This document shows, piece after piece, positions 28,758 to 37,893 of a DNA stretch of 39,016 nt. The stretch is taken from NCBI GenBank assembly GCA_003332265.1, contig QPGA01000032.1:3150-42165 (forward strand), in the 5' to 3' direction. Numbering within the stretch: the stretch's first letter is position 1; each line of letters opens with the position of its first letter. The notes under the pieces were generated by a model, which saw only the letters and a program-made list of their open reading frames with translations, searched no databases and was not told where the DNA came from. Both the position numbers and the translations under genes were made by a program. The DNA comes from Candidatus Accumulibacter meliphilus (GTDB lineage: Bacteria; Pseudomonadota; Gammaproteobacteria; Burkholderiales; Rhodocyclaceae).

Positions 28758-28887
28758 CATTAATGTGAAAGTCGCGCACGCGACTCAGGAAACTCCCGTC
28801 TCCCCTTGCGGGAGAAGGGTCTGGGGAAGAGGGAAACGGTCATGACTTTCATCATCAGGGGTGTCTCGACATGTCATGACCGTTAAT
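28758..28887 (+). repeat. Dispersed palindromic repeat, copy B
   Basis: Begins CATTAATGTGAAAGTCGCG, contains the perfect palindrome AGTCGCG-CA-CGCGACT, a TCTCCC/GGGAGA hairpin, and the CGGTCATGAC/GTCATGACCG arms, ending CGTTAAT. It closely matches copy A at 14421. Copy C begins within its last bases. Confidence 0.92.
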
Positions 28888-29009
28888 GTGAAAGTCGCGC
28901 ACGCGACTCAGGAAACTCCCGTCTCCCCTCGCGGGAGAAGGGTCGGGGAAGAGGGGGAGACGGTCATGACTTTCATGATTTGGGGTGTCTCCTCGTGTCA
29001 TGACCGTTA
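28882..29009 (+). repeat. Dispersed palindromic repeat, copy C (tandem with B)
   Basis: Direct tandem repeat of copy B sharing the joint GTTAATGTG. The same internal palindromes are present; the last part diverges (CTCCTCGTGTCATGACCGTTAG). It ends 29 bases before the glutamate dehydrogenase start codon, so if transcribed it forms the leader of that mRNA. Confidence 0.92.
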
Positions 29010-29038
29010 GATAAATAAAGAAAAATAGGAGAGCAGCA

Positions 29039-32000
29039 ATGGCGTTGACCAATGAATCCACCCTCAATCTGCGGCGCAACCTGCGCGAGATCGCCGAGCA
29101 GCAGAATTTGCCCGCGCGCATCGACGAGTACCTCGAATGCTACTTCGGTGATGGTGAGCTGAGCGACGTCAGTGATGCCAGCCCGGAAGAGCTTCTCGGT
29201 GCGGCCGTGCAGCATTTTCGCCTGGGTGAAGCGCGACCGCCGGAAAAAGCGATTGTTGCTCTGTACACTCCGGATTTTGACCGCCACGGCTGGCACTCGC
29301 CGCACACGGTGATCGATGTCGTGACCGATGACATGCCCTTCCTGGTCGATTCGATCACCATGGTCGTGTACCGTCACGGTCTGGTCATCCATCGCTTGCT
29401 GCATCCTCTGCTGGCCACCGAGAGAAACGCCGAGGGTCACTTGCAACATACGCTGCCGCGCGGTGCCACCGGCAGCCAGCCGGAATCGTGGATCCACCTC
29501 GAGATCGACCGCGTTGGCGACGCCCAGCTGCTCGAACAGCTGCGCCAGGAGATCGCCAGCGGTCTCCTCGATGTGCGCGCGGCGGTCGAAGATGTCGCCG
29601 CCATACAGAGCTGCATGCAACAAGCGTACGACGAGATGATCACCATTCCCGGTCCCGAGTGCGATGAAGCGGGGGCTTATCTGCGCTGGATCGGGGTCAA
29701 CAATTTCGTCTTTCTCGGTTATGCCGACTACCTCGTCAGCCCGGAAAGCGGCACGCTCGCGCGTGTTGCGGACAGCGGACTCGGTATCCTCCGTCACGCC
29801 GACCACCAGGGTTTTGGCCATTGCCTGGCCGGATTTCAGGGCGCTGTCGCCGCCCTGGCCGGAGATCCCTCGCCGCTGATCCTGGTCAAGACCGACGCGC
29901 GTTCGACTGTTCACCGTGCGGCCTACCTCGACTTCATCGGCGTCAAACGTTATGACGCTGCCGGCCAGGTCATCGGCCTGCGTGCTCTGGTCGGTCTGTA
30001 CACGGCGCATGTCTATCACGTGGCGGCAACCGACATTCCGATCCTGCGTCGCAAGATTTCTGCAGTCAGGGAAGCCATCGGCTTTATCCCGCGCAGTCAC
30101 CGCGAAAAAACCCTGCTCAATGTCCTCGAAACCTATCCCCGGGATGAGTTGATCGAAATCGCGCAAGGCGACCTGATGGCCGCTGCGCATGGCATCGTTT
30201 CGCTGCACGAACGCGAGCAGGTGCGCGTCTTCATGCGTAACGACGCCTGGGGGCGCTACGTTTCGGTGATGGTGTACATGCCGCGCGATCATTTCGACAC
30301 CCGCTTGCGCAAACGAATTTCGGCGCTGCTGAATGAAACCTTGGTCGCCGAAAGTGTCGATTTCTTTATCATGCTCGGCGAATCGCGGCTGGCGCGAATC
30401 CACTTCATCGTCCACACCCCGCTTGGCACCACCTACGACTACGACGCCGAGGCCATCGAGAGACAGGTTGCGCGCATCGTTCGTGGCTGGGCCGACGAAC
30501 TGAAACACAATCTCATCGGGCATTATGGCGAGGAGCGGGGCAATGCCCTCTTGCGCCGCTACGGTTCCGAATTGCCGCAGTTCTATCAGGAGCGTGTCAC
30601 GCCCGCTTCTGCGGTGTCCGACCTCGAACGTCTGGAGGCAGCTGAAAGCAGCGGTCGGGTCGAAGTGAAGCTTAATGCCGCGCAAGGCGACGACGGCTCG
30701 CACCAGCACGTGAAACTGTTCCGCCGCGGTCGCCCGCGGCCGCTGTCGGCGATCCTGCCCATTCTCGAAAACCTGGGGCTGACGGTGCTTTCGGAGCAAC
30801 CGTTCAAGTTGCCACTGAGTGATCTGCACGTCGCAGATTTCGCTGTCCAGCTACCTGACCCGGCGGCACTCGATGACGACAGCACGCGGCGAGCCTTCGT
30901 CGAATTGCTCGAAAGCCTGCTTCGCGACGAGGCCGAGAACGACGGCTTCAACCGGCTGGTCCTGCTCGCTGGTCTCAACGGCCGCCAGATCGGCATTCTA
31001 CGCGCCTACCGACGCTATCTGCTGCAGGCCGGTCTGCCCTTCAGCCAGGCTTATATTGAGCAATGTCTGGCAACACATTTCAGTATCACCCGTGGCCTGG
31101 TGGACCTCTTCGAAGCGCTCTTCTCGCCAGCCGCCGACGACGCGCGTGCGAAAGCTATTTCCGAGGAACTGAACGCGGCCTTGCTGCAGGTCAGTAATCC
31201 CAACGACGACCGCATCCTCGCCGCCATGCAGACGGTCATCGCAGCAACCCTGCGGACCAATGCCTACCAGTCAGCCATTGACGGCAAGGCCAGGGATTAT
31301 CTGTCCTTGAAGCTTTCGTCGCGCGATATCCCCTTCCTGCCTGAGCCAGCGCCGCTCTACGAGATTTTTGTCTATAGCGATCGCGTCGAAGGGGTGCACC
31401 TGCGCGGTGCGCGGGTGGCGCGCGGCGGTTTGCGCTGGTCCGACCGGATGGAAGACTTCCGTACCGAGGTGCTTGGTCTGGTCAAGGCCCAGATGGTCAA
31501 GAATGCGGTGATCGTTCCGCTGGGTTCGAAAGGGGGCTTCGTCTGCAAGCGGCCGCCACCGGCCAGCGACCGGGAAGCTTTCCAGGCCGAAGGGATTGCC
31601 TGCTATTCGACTTTCATCCGCGGTCTGCTCGATCTGACCGACAACCTGGTGGACGGCCAGGTCGTTCCGCCACGCGGCGTGCGCCGTCGTGACGGTGATG
31701 ACGCCTACCTGGTGGTCGCCGCCGACAAGGGGACAGCGACCTTTTCGGACATCGCCAACGGCATTGCCATCGAATACGGCTTCTGGCTTGGTGATGCTTT
31801 CGCCTCGGGCGGTTCGGTCGGTTACGACCACAAGAAAATGGGTATCACCGCCCGCGGCGCCTGGGAAGCGGTTAAACGGCATTTCCGGGAGCTGGGCCTG
31901 GATACGCAAACGCAGCCGTTCACGGTCGTCGGCATTGGCGACATGTCGGGAGACGTCTTTGGCAATGGCATGCTGCTCTCGCCACAAATCAGGCTGATTG

Positions 32001-33712
32001 CCGCTTTCGATCACCGCCACCTGTTCCTCGATCCGAATCCGGATCCGGCGCCGAGCTACGCCGAGAGGCAGCGGCTGTTCGCGCTGCCGCGGTCCTCGTG
32101 GTCGGACTACGATCGGGCGCTGATTTCCACGGGCGGCGGCATCTGGTCGCGCAGCGCCAAGGCCATTCCGCTGTCGCCAGAAGTGCGTTCGTGGCTGGGT
32201 ACTGCAGCGATCCAGCTGCCTCCGCACGAGTTGATCAAGATCATCCTGCAGGCACCGGTCGATCTGCTTTACAACGGTGGTATCGGGACCTACGTCAAGG
32301 CCAGTAGCGAGAGTCATCAGGAAGCCAATGATCGTGGTAACGACGTTTTGCGGGTCGATGCCAGCCAACTGCAGGCGCGGGTGATTGGTGAAGGCGGCAA
32401 CCTCGGGCTGACTCAGCCCGGCCGTATCGAGTTCGCGCTGCACGGCGGCCGCATTTTCACCGACGCCATCGACAACTCGGCGGGGGTGGACTGCTCCGAC
32501 CACGAGGTCAACATCAAGATCCTGCTCGCCGGCCTGATCAGTCGTGGTGACGTGACCGGCAAGCAGCGCGACACCCTGCTCGCCTCGATGACCGACGAGG
32601 TCGGGCGCCTGGTGCTGGCCGACAACTATCAGCAGACGCAGGCGATTGCGCTTGAAGCGGCGGCGGGCGTTGAGCTGATCGAAGCGCACGGACGTTTCAT
32701 CCGCACTCTGGAAGCCAAAGGTGCTTTGCGCCGCGCCATCGAGTCATTGCCTGACGACAAGCGCCTGGCCGAGCGTGCGCAGCAAGGGCGGGGTCTCAGT
32801 GCACCGGAGCTCTCGGTTCTCCTGGCCTATGCCAAGATCACGCTGAAGGAAGCCATTCTGGCTTCGGAGCTGCCCGACAACAAGGATGTTTACGAGTTGC
32901 TGGTGAACTACTTCCCTGCCGCTGTGCTCGGACAGTGCAGCGATTTGCTGCCGGCGCACCCCTTGAAGCGTGACATCATCACCACCCAGCTGGTCAATCG
33001 TCTGGTTAACCGAATGGGGACGATCTTCGTCATGGAAGTCAGTGACGAGACCGGCGCTTCACCGGCGCAGGTCGCCGGCGCCTGGTACGCCGCCAGCAGT
33101 GTGCTCGATACTGAAGCACTATGGCGTGAGGTCGAGTCCCTGGACCTGGCAGTCGACGCGGCTGTGCAGATGGCCCTGATGGTCGAGTTGCGGACGATGA
33201 CCGGCGCCGCGACACGGCTGATGGTGACGCAGCATGTCGGCGGCGCTTCGATCGGCGAAATGGTTGCCGAGTACCGGCCGGCGGTCGTCAACTGCATGGA
33301 CAGTGTTCGAGCCGCCGGGAGCGGGGCGCAGGGCCTTACAGCATTGCTCGAAGCACGTGCGCAGATCGTCGCCGCGTTCGAGTTGGTGAATCTTGCGCGT
33401 GCCTGTGCCTTCCCCTTGGCTCAGGTTGCCGGCGCACTCCGCGAACTGGCCGAGAAGCTCGACCTGGACTGGCTGGGTGCTGCGATCAATCGACTTCCTG
33501 CCGGCAACCGCTGGCAGGCACGGGCACGTGCTCAGCTCTCGGCCGAGTTGACCGCTCTGCGCCAGCAGCTCTTGCAGCAGGTGTTGGGCGGCTGCATGCA
33601 GCCTACCGAGCAGGCGAGTGCCGTGATTGACGAACTGAAGAGCAACGTGCCGCAGGATCTGGCCATGCTCTCGGCGGGTCTGGCAGAAGCCAGGCGCCTG
33701 CTGGCTTCCTGA
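29039..33712 (+). CDS. gdhB: NAD-specific glutamate dehydrogenase (large, ~1,560-residue type)
   Basis: 1,557 residues of the Bac_GDH family (PF05088-type). These giant enzymes oxidatively deaminate glutamate to 2-oxoglutarate with NAD+. The N-terminal ~700 residues are ACT-like regulatory segments. The catalytic core starts near residue 795 with ARVARGGLRWSDRMEDFRTE, GLVKAQMVKNAVIVPLGSKG (substrate-binding lysines) and ITARGAWEAVKRHFRELG, followed by the nucleotide-binding part (VVGIGDMSGDVFGNGMLLS) and a long helical C-terminus. Length is normal. The ATG at 29039 follows AGGAGAGC. It sits downstream of the asparaginase/binding-protein pair, consistent with a role in Asn/Asp/Glu catabolism. 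Confidence 0.93.
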   Translation: MALTNESTLNLRRNLREIAEQQNLPARIDEYLECYFGDGELSDVSDASPEELLGAAVQHFRLGEARPPEKAIVALYTPDFDRHGWHSPHTVIDVVTDDMPFLVDSITMVVYRHGLVIHRLLHPLLATERNAEGHLQHTLPRGATGSQPESWIHLEIDRVGDAQLLEQLRQEIASGLLDVRAAVEDVAAIQSCMQQAYDEMITIPGPECDEAGAYLRWIGVNNFVFLGYADYLVSPESGTLARVADSGLGILRHADHQGFGHCLAGFQGAVAALAGDPSPLILVKTDARSTVHRAAYLDFIGVKRYDAAGQVIGLRALVGLYTAHVYHVAATDIPILRRKISAVREAIGFIPRSHREKTLLNVLETYPRDELIEIAQGDLMAAAHGIVSLHEREQVRVFMRNDAWGRYVSVMVYMPRDHFDTRLRKRISALLNETLVAESVDFFIMLGESRLARIHFIVHTPLGTTYDYDAEAIERQVARIVRGWADELKHNLIGHYGEERGNALLRRYGSELPQFYQERVTPASAVSDLERLEAAESSGRVEVKLNAAQGDDGSHQHVKLFRRGRPRPLSAILPILENLGLTVLSEQPFKLPLSDLHVADFAVQLPDPAALDDDSTRRAFVELLESLLRDEAENDGFNRLVLLAGLNGRQIGILRAYRRYLLQAGLPFSQAYIEQCLATHFSITRGLVDLFEALFSPAADDARAKAISEELNAALLQVSNPNDDRILAAMQTVIAATLRTNAYQSAIDGKARDYLSLKLSSRDIPFLPEPAPLYEIFVYSDRVEGVHLRGARVARGGLRWSDRMEDFRTEVLGLVKAQMVKNAVIVPLGSKGGFVCKRPPPASDREAFQAEGIACYSTFIRGLLDLTDNLVDGQVVPPRGVRRRDGDDAYLVVAADKGTATFSDIANGIAIEYGFWLGDAFASGGSVGYDHKKMGITARGAWEAVKRHFRELGLDTQTQPFTVVGIGDMSGDVFGNGMLLSPQIRLIAAFDHRHLFLDPNPDPAPSYAERQRLFALPRSSWSDYDRALISTGGGIWSRSAKAIPLSPEVRSWLGTAAIQLPPHELIKIILQAPVDLLYNGGIGTYVKASSESHQEANDRGNDVLRVDASQLQARVIGEGGNLGLTQPGRIEFALHGGRIFTDAIDNSAGVDCSDHEVNIKILLAGLISRGDVTGKQRDTLLASMTDEVGRLVLADNYQQTQAIALEAAAGVELIEAHGRFIRTLEAKGALRRAIESLPDDKRLAERAQQGRGLSAPELSVLLAYAKITLKEAILASELPDNKDVYELLVNYFPAAVLGQCSDLLPAHPLKRDIITTQLVNRLVNRMGTIFVMEVSDETGASPAQVAGAWYAASSVLDTEALWREVESLDLAVDAAVQMALMVELRTMTGAATRLMVTQHVGGASIGEMVAEYRPAVVNCMDSVRAAGSGAQGLTALLEARAQIVAAFELVNLARACAFPLAQVAGALRELAEKLDLDWLGAAINRLPAGNRWQARARAQLSAELTALRQQLLQQVLGGCMQPTEQASAVIDELKSNVPQDLAMLSAGLAEARRLLAS

Positions 33713-33720
33713 AGCGATCG

Positions 33721-33759
33721 AGGCAGGTGCTCCCGTGCGTGTTGCGGGAGCGCCTGCCT
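33721..33759 (+). terminator. Hairpin after glutamate dehydrogenase gene
   Basis: AGGCAGGTGCTCCCG pairs with CGGGAGCGCCTGCCT (15 bp, one T.G pair) around a 9-base loop. It begins just after the stop codon. It has no T tract, so it is a likely 3'-end structure but not a classical intrinsic terminator. Confidence 0.55.
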
Positions 33760-33906
33760 GTGCCTTGCTTGCCCGGCAACGGGGTCCATGCACCGTTCTG
33801 GCGGCCATAATTATGAATTGCGCCGCGACCCGGGAAGGGTTTTGGTGTAGAATTGCTTGCCCGCTGCGAGGCCTTCACGGGCTCGCAAATCCCCTCAGGA
33901 TCCTTG

Positions 33907-34458
33907 ATGCCGCTGCCCGCACCCACTGCCGAACGCACCCGTATGCATGTCCGCAGCGTCCAGCTCGACGGCTACAAGCGTAATGATGGTTGTTGGGATA
34001 TCGAGGCACGACTGGTGGACGTCAAGGATCACGACTATCCGCTGTCGTCGGGCCTGCGCAAGCGGGGCGAAGCGGTGCACGACATCTCGGTGCGGGTGGC
34101 CATTGATGCCCAGATGAATATCCTGGAGGCGGTGGCCTGTATCGATGCGATGCCGTATAGCGGATATTGCGATCAGATTGCTCCCGATTACTCGCAGCTG
34201 ATCGGCCTAAATCTCTTTCATGGCTTCCGGACGGCAGTCAAGAATCTATTCCGTAGCACGCGTGGGTGCTCGCATATCAGCGAGCTGGTGAGCTTCTTGC
34301 CGACCGCGGCGCTGCAGACCTTCGCCAGTGATGTGCGCGACAACGACGATAGCGGGCATAAGCCCTATCAGCTTGATCGTTGCCACGCCCTGGAGTCGCA
34401 TTCGGACGCGGTTCGGCGCTATTACCCGCGCTGGTACCGTGGCCAGAAGCCCGGGTAG
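33907..34458 (+). CDS. DUF2889 family protein
   Basis: 183 residues matching the DUF2889 pattern: R.V.LDGYKRNDGCWDIEARLVD, KDHDYPL, R..GEAVHDISVRVAID, and GCSHISELVSFLPTAALQTF near the end. The function is unknown; it is predicted cytosolic with no signal peptide. ATG 33907 was chosen; ATG 33943, which is closer to the conserved region, is possible. A TAGAAT box at 33848-33853 is a candidate -10 element. It ends 84 bases before sucC, with a 9-bp repeat between. Confidence 0.82.
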   Translation: MPLPAPTAERTRMHVRSVQLDGYKRNDGCWDIEARLVDVKDHDYPLSSGLRKRGEAVHDISVRVAIDAQMNILEAVACIDAMPYSGYCDQIAPDYSQLIGLNLFHGFRTAVKNLFRSTRGCSHISELVSFLPTAALQTFASDVRDNDDSGHKPYQLDRCHALESHSDAVRRYYPRWYRGQKPG

Positions 34459-34475
34459 GATGTTCTGCCTGCGGT

Positions 34476-34520
34476 TCGTTACTTTCGTTCCACTCGTTAC
34501 ACTGGTTACACTTCGCAACC
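34476..34520 (+). repeat. Degenerate 9-bp tandem repeat (TCGTTACAC-like x5)
   Basis: Five consecutive 9-base units, TCGTTACTT, TCGTTCCAC, TCGTTACAC, TGGTTACAC and TTCGCAACC, end 22 bases before the sucC start codon. Confidence 0.75.
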
Positions 34521-34542
34521 TTAACTCAAGCAAGGAAAGCGC

Positions 34543-35703
34543 ATGAAAATTCACGAATATCAGGGTAAGCAACTCCTGAAGAAATTCGGCGTTGCCGTTC
34601 CGCGCGGGGTCTTCTGCCAATCCGTCGATGAAGCGGTCAAGGCAGCCGAATCCCTGGGAGGCAATCTCTGGGTCGTCAAAGCCCAGATTCACGCTGGCGG
34701 TCGTGGTAAAGGCGGTGGTGTGAAGGTCGCCAAGTCGCTGGACGAAGTCCGCGAGTTTGCCGGCCAGATTCTCGGCATGCAGTTGGTGACGCACCAGACC
34801 GGTCCGGTCGGCCAGAAAGTCCGCCGCCTGCTGATCGAAGAGGGTGCCGACATCCGCAAGGAGTACTACGTTGCCGCGCTGACCGATCGTACGACGCAGA
34901 CGGTGGCGATAATGGCTTCTTCCGAAGGCGGTATGGATATCGAGAAGGTCGCTCACGATACCCCGGAGAAAATCCTCAAGGTCTTCGTCGACCCCGAGGA
35001 AGGCTTGAGCGCCAAGCAGGCAGCTGAACTCGCCACGGGCATTGGCGTCCCCGCCGCATCGGTCGACAGCGCTGTCAAGGCGCTGCAGGGGCTCTTCAAG
35101 TGCTACATGGAAACCGACGCCTCGCTGGCCGAGATCAACCCGCTGATTCTGGAAGGTGATGGCAACATCAAGGCCATCGACGCCAAATTCAACTTCGACT
35201 CCAATGCCCTCTATCGGCAGCCCGAGATCATGGCTTTCCGCGATCTCGACGAAGAGGACCCTGACGAGCTCGAGGCATCCAAGCACGATCTTTCGTACAT
35301 TTCGCTTGACGGCAATATCGGCTGCCTGGTGAATGGTGCGGGTCTGGCCATGGCGACCATGGATACCATCAAGCTCTTCGGTGCCGAGCCAGCCAACTTT
35401 CTCGACGTTGGTGGTGGCGCAACCACCGAAAAAGTCACCTCGGCGTTCCAGATCATGCTCAAGAATCCCAAGGTCAAGGGAATTCTGGTCAACATCTTCG
35501 GTGGCATCATGCGCTGCGACACGATCGCCACGGGCGTCGTTGCGGCAGCCAGGGAAACACACATCGCGGTCCCGCTGGTGGTGCGCATGAAGGGAACCAA
35601 CGAAGATATCGGCAAGAAGATCCTGAGCGATTCCGGTCTGCCAATCATCACTGCGGATTCAATGGCTGATGCCGCCACCAAGATCGTTGCTGCGGTCAAG
35701 TAA
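34543..35703 (+). CDS. sucC: Succinyl-CoA synthetase, beta subunit
   Basis: 386 residues. It forms, with SucD, the TCA-cycle enzyme that makes ATP/GTP from succinyl-CoA. The ATP-grasp N-terminus [17 protein letters not shown], the [10 protein letters not shown] nucleotide loop, [14 protein letters not shown], and the C-terminal [13 protein letters not shown] and [14 protein letters not shown] are all present. The start at 34543 follows AAGGAAAGC. sucD follows after nine bases. Neither the 2-oxoglutarate dehydrogenase genes nor other TCA genes are in the window. Confidence 0.96.
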   Translation: MKIHEYQGKQLLKKFGVAVPRGVFCQSVDEAVKAAESLGGNLWVVKAQIHAGGRGKGGGVKVAKSLDEVREFAGQILGMQLVTHQTGPVGQKVRRLLIEEGADIRKEYYVAALTDRTTQTVAIMASSEGGMDIEKVAHDTPEKILKVFVDPEEGLSAKQAAELATGIGVPAASVDSAVKALQGLFKCYMETDASLAEINPLILEGDGNIKAIDAKFNFDSNALYRQPEIMAFRDLDEEDPDELEASKHDLSYISLDGNIGCLVNGAGLAMATMDTIKLFGAEPANFLDVGGGATTEKVTSAFQIMLKNPKVKGILVNIFGGIMRCDTIATGVVAAARETHIAVPLVVRMKGTNEDIGKKILSDSGLPIITADSMADAATKIVAAVK

Positions 35704-35712
35704 GGAGCCAAC

Positions 35713-36606
35713 ATGTCGATTCTGATCAACAAAGACACCAAAATCATCACCCAGGGCATGACCGGCAAGACCGGGCAGTTCCACACCGAGAAGTGCCAGG
35801 AGTACGCCAACGGCAAGAACTGCTTCGTCGCCGGCGTCAACCCCAAGAAAGCCGGCGAGAGCCTGATGGGTATTCCGATCTTTGGCACGGTCAAGGACGC
35901 TGCTGCCGAGACCGGCGCCACTGTTTCGGTGATCTACGTACCGCCGCCAGGTGCGGCTGCCGCAATCTGGGAAGCTGTCGAAGCCGACCTTGATCTGGTG
36001 GTCTGCATTACCGAAGGCATTCCGGTCCGCGACATGCTGATGGTTCGCAACCGGATGAAGAAACGTGAAGCTGCCGGCGGCAAGAAGACCCTGCTGCTTG
36101 GCCCGAACTGTCCTGGCGTAATCACCCCGGATGAAGTCAAGATCGGCATCATGCCTGGTCACATCCACCGCAAGGGTCGCATCGGCGTTGTTTCGCGCTC
36201 TGGCACTCTGACCTACGAGGCCGTTGGCCAGCTGACCGAAATCGGTCTTGGCCAGACCACCGCCGTGGGTACCGGTGGCGACCCGATCAACGGTCTCAAG
36301 CACATCGACATCATGCGTCTGTTCAACGACGATCCTGATACCTATGCGGTGATCATGATCGGTGAAATCGGTGGTCCCGACGAAGCCGACGCTGCCGTGT
36401 GGTGCAAGGCGAACATGAAGAAGCCGATCGTTGGCTTCATCGCCGGCGTTACCGCTCCTGCAGGCAAGCGTATGGGCCACGCTGGCGCGCTGATTTCCGG
36501 CGGCGCAGATACCGCTGACGCCAAGCTCGCGATCATGGAAGAGTGCGGCTTCACGGTGACCCGCGATCCGTCGGAAATGGGCAAGCTGATCAAGAAGCTG
36601 ATCTAG
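35713..36606 (+). CDS. sucD: Succinyl-CoA synthetase, alpha subunit
   Basis: 297 residues. [20 protein letters not shown] and GQFHTEKC form the CoA-binding Rossmann start; PNCPGVITP and [20 protein letters not shown] follow; the phosphorylated active-site His256 is in GKRMGHAGA. It forms a heterodimer or heterotetramer with SucC. Its start has AAGGAGCC ahead. A strong bidirectional terminator follows the gene. Confidence 0.96.
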   Translation: MSILINKDTKIITQGMTGKTGQFHTEKCQEYANGKNCFVAGVNPKKAGESLMGIPIFGTVKDAAAETGATVSVIYVPPPGAAAAIWEAVEADLDLVVCITEGIPVRDMLMVRNRMKKREAAGGKKTLLLGPNCPGVITPDEVKIGIMPGHIHRKGRIGVVSRSGTLTYEAVGQLTEIGLGQTTAVGTGGDPINGLKHIDIMRLFNDDPDTYAVIMIGEIGGPDEADAAVWCKANMKKPIVGFIAGVTAPAGKRMGHAGALISGGADTADAKLAIMEECGFTVTRDPSEMGKLIKKLI

Positions 36607-36630
36607 GCGCAGCCATCTGGCTGAAGTCCA

Positions 36631-36672
36631 GCCAAGAAAAAAGGCAGACTGCGGTCTGCCTTTTTTCTTGGC
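36631..36672. terminator. Bidirectional intrinsic terminator after sucCD
   Basis: A perfect 19-bp inverted repeat (arms 36631-36649 and 36654-36672) has a GC core GGCAGAC/GTCTGCC flanked by A6 on the left and T6 on the right, and a TGCG loop. It would work from either strand. Confidence 0.95.
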
Positions 36673-36688
36673 GATTGCCTTGTGCTGA

Positions 36689-36715
36689 TTGGCGCAGGCC
36701 ATTTGCCGGTAGAAT
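36689..36715 (+). promoter_or_regulatory. Candidate sigma-70 promoter for the OCD-family gene
   Basis: TTGGCG (36689-36694) and TAGAAT (36710-36715) are spaced by 15 bases, shorter than optimal, immediately after the sucCD terminator and 100 bases before the next start codon. Judged by eye only. Confidence 0.35.
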
Positions 36716-36815
36716 CGGCGCTGCAGGCTTTCTGCGAGTTTGATGTTGCGGGCAAGACAAGCCCGCGCATCGCCAAAATTGCCAGTATTACGCGCGTTAC
36801 GGATGCGAGAACAAA

Positions 36816-37775
36816 ATGGCCCTGTTCCTGACTGAAAAAGAGGTTGAGCAGCTGTTGACCATGCCGCTGGCGTTGGCGGCGGTCGAGGCTGCGCATCGCC
36901 AGCTTTCGACCACGGCGGCCTGCGATGTGCCGCGGCAGAGGACGCGCCTGCCGCAGACGACGCTGCATATCCTGCAGGGGGCCTTGCCGCAGCTCGACGC
37001 CATTGGCTACAAGGCCTATACCAGCAACCGCTCGGGCGTGCGCTTTCTGGTCCACCTGTTCCAGGCCTCGACCGGCCGCCTGCGGGCGGTGATCGAGGCT
37101 GACCGCCTGGGTATGATGCGTACCGCTGCCGCGGCCGGCGTCGCCACCCGCTTTCTGGCCCGAGCCGATGCGCAGGTCGCGGGTATCTTTGGTGCCGGCT
37201 GGCAGGCGGAGGGGCATATTGAGGCGATTGCCGCCGTGCGCCAGTTGCGACTCGTCAAAGTGTACGCCCGTCGCGCCGAGCGACTGGCTGAATTCTGCAC
37301 GCGCATGGCAGACCGTCTCGGTATCGAAGTCGTCGCGGCTGCGTCGCCCGAAGAGGTGGTGCGCGGTAGCGATATTGTCAGTACCATCACCACCGCGTCG
37401 ACGCCGCTGTTCGACGCCGAGTGGCTATCGCCGGGAACGCACATCAATGGCGCCGGCTCCAATTCGCTGATCCGCCGCGAAATCGGCGAAGACGTTCTGA
37501 AGCGTTGTTCGCTGATCATCGTTGACAGTGTTCAGACGGCACTCTGTGAAGCCGGAGACCTCTTGCCCTTGTTCGAGAAAGGGCGCCTGCAGGCGCGTTC
37601 CCTGGTCGAGCTCGGGGACGTGGTCTGTGGTCGGCATCTGGGACGTTCGACGGCTGCCGAGATAACGCTCTTCGAATCACAGGGCATGGCCGTTCAGGAT
37701 CTGGCGCTCGCCGTCCGTATCGAGGCGCTTGCACGTGAGCGTGGTCTGGGTCTCGAATTGCCTTTTGGAGGCTAG
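36816..37775 (+). CDS. Ornithine cyclodeaminase / mu-crystallin family protein
   Basis: 319 residues with an NAD(P)-binding Rossmann fold. Family motifs: an N-terminal MALFLTEKEVEQLLTMPLAL, GYKAYTS with the active-site Lys, ADRLGMMRTAAAAGVATRFL, the dinucleotide loop GIFGAGWQAEGHIEA and THINGAGSN. Members include ornithine cyclodeaminase, ketimine reductase and alanine dehydrogenase. The true substrate cannot be told, and the presence of arginine genes ~22 kb away does not decide it. It has no obvious operon partners. The start ATG at 36816 coincides with the conserved N-terminus. Confidence 0.85.
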   Translation: MALFLTEKEVEQLLTMPLALAAVEAAHRQLSTTAACDVPRQRTRLPQTTLHILQGALPQLDAIGYKAYTSNRSGVRFLVHLFQASTGRLRAVIEADRLGMMRTAAAAGVATRFLARADAQVAGIFGAGWQAEGHIEAIAAVRQLRLVKVYARRAERLAEFCTRMADRLGIEVVAAASPEEVVRGSDIVSTITTASTPLFDAEWLSPGTHINGAGSNSLIRREIGEDVLKRCSLIIVDSVQTALCEAGDLLPLFEKGRLQARSLVELGDVVCGRHLGRSTAAEITLFESQGMAVQDLALAVRIEALARERGLGLELPFGG

Positions 37776-37893
37776 TGTTGGCACAATGTCTGCGGTCCGG
37801 AGCGCCTGAGCGCTTGAAGCGTTTCTCGCAGCACGAGCCGTGAGTGAAGTGTAGCCGCGTTGGCATGCCGAGCAGTGGTTATGGGGAGAAGAC

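Larger units (their letters stand above)
28510..29038. other. Intergenic region with hairpins and tandem dispersed repeats, 529 bases
   Basis: After ansB there is a terminator-like hairpin (28574-28617), a GC-rich stretch with further inverted repeats such as GCCTGA/TCAGGC around 28697 and GCCTTGGCC/GGTCAAGGC around 28731-28755, then two tandem copies of the dispersed repeat (28758-29009). The last 30 bases carry an A-rich stretch and AGGAG ahead of the glutamate dehydrogenase gene. No gene is recognised. Confidence 0.6.

Noticed and set aside
28973-30829. A 618-codon minus-strand frame
   Set aside because: It is antisense to the glutamate dehydrogenase gene, with a His/Arg/Asp-rich composition typical of frames opposite GC-rich genes.
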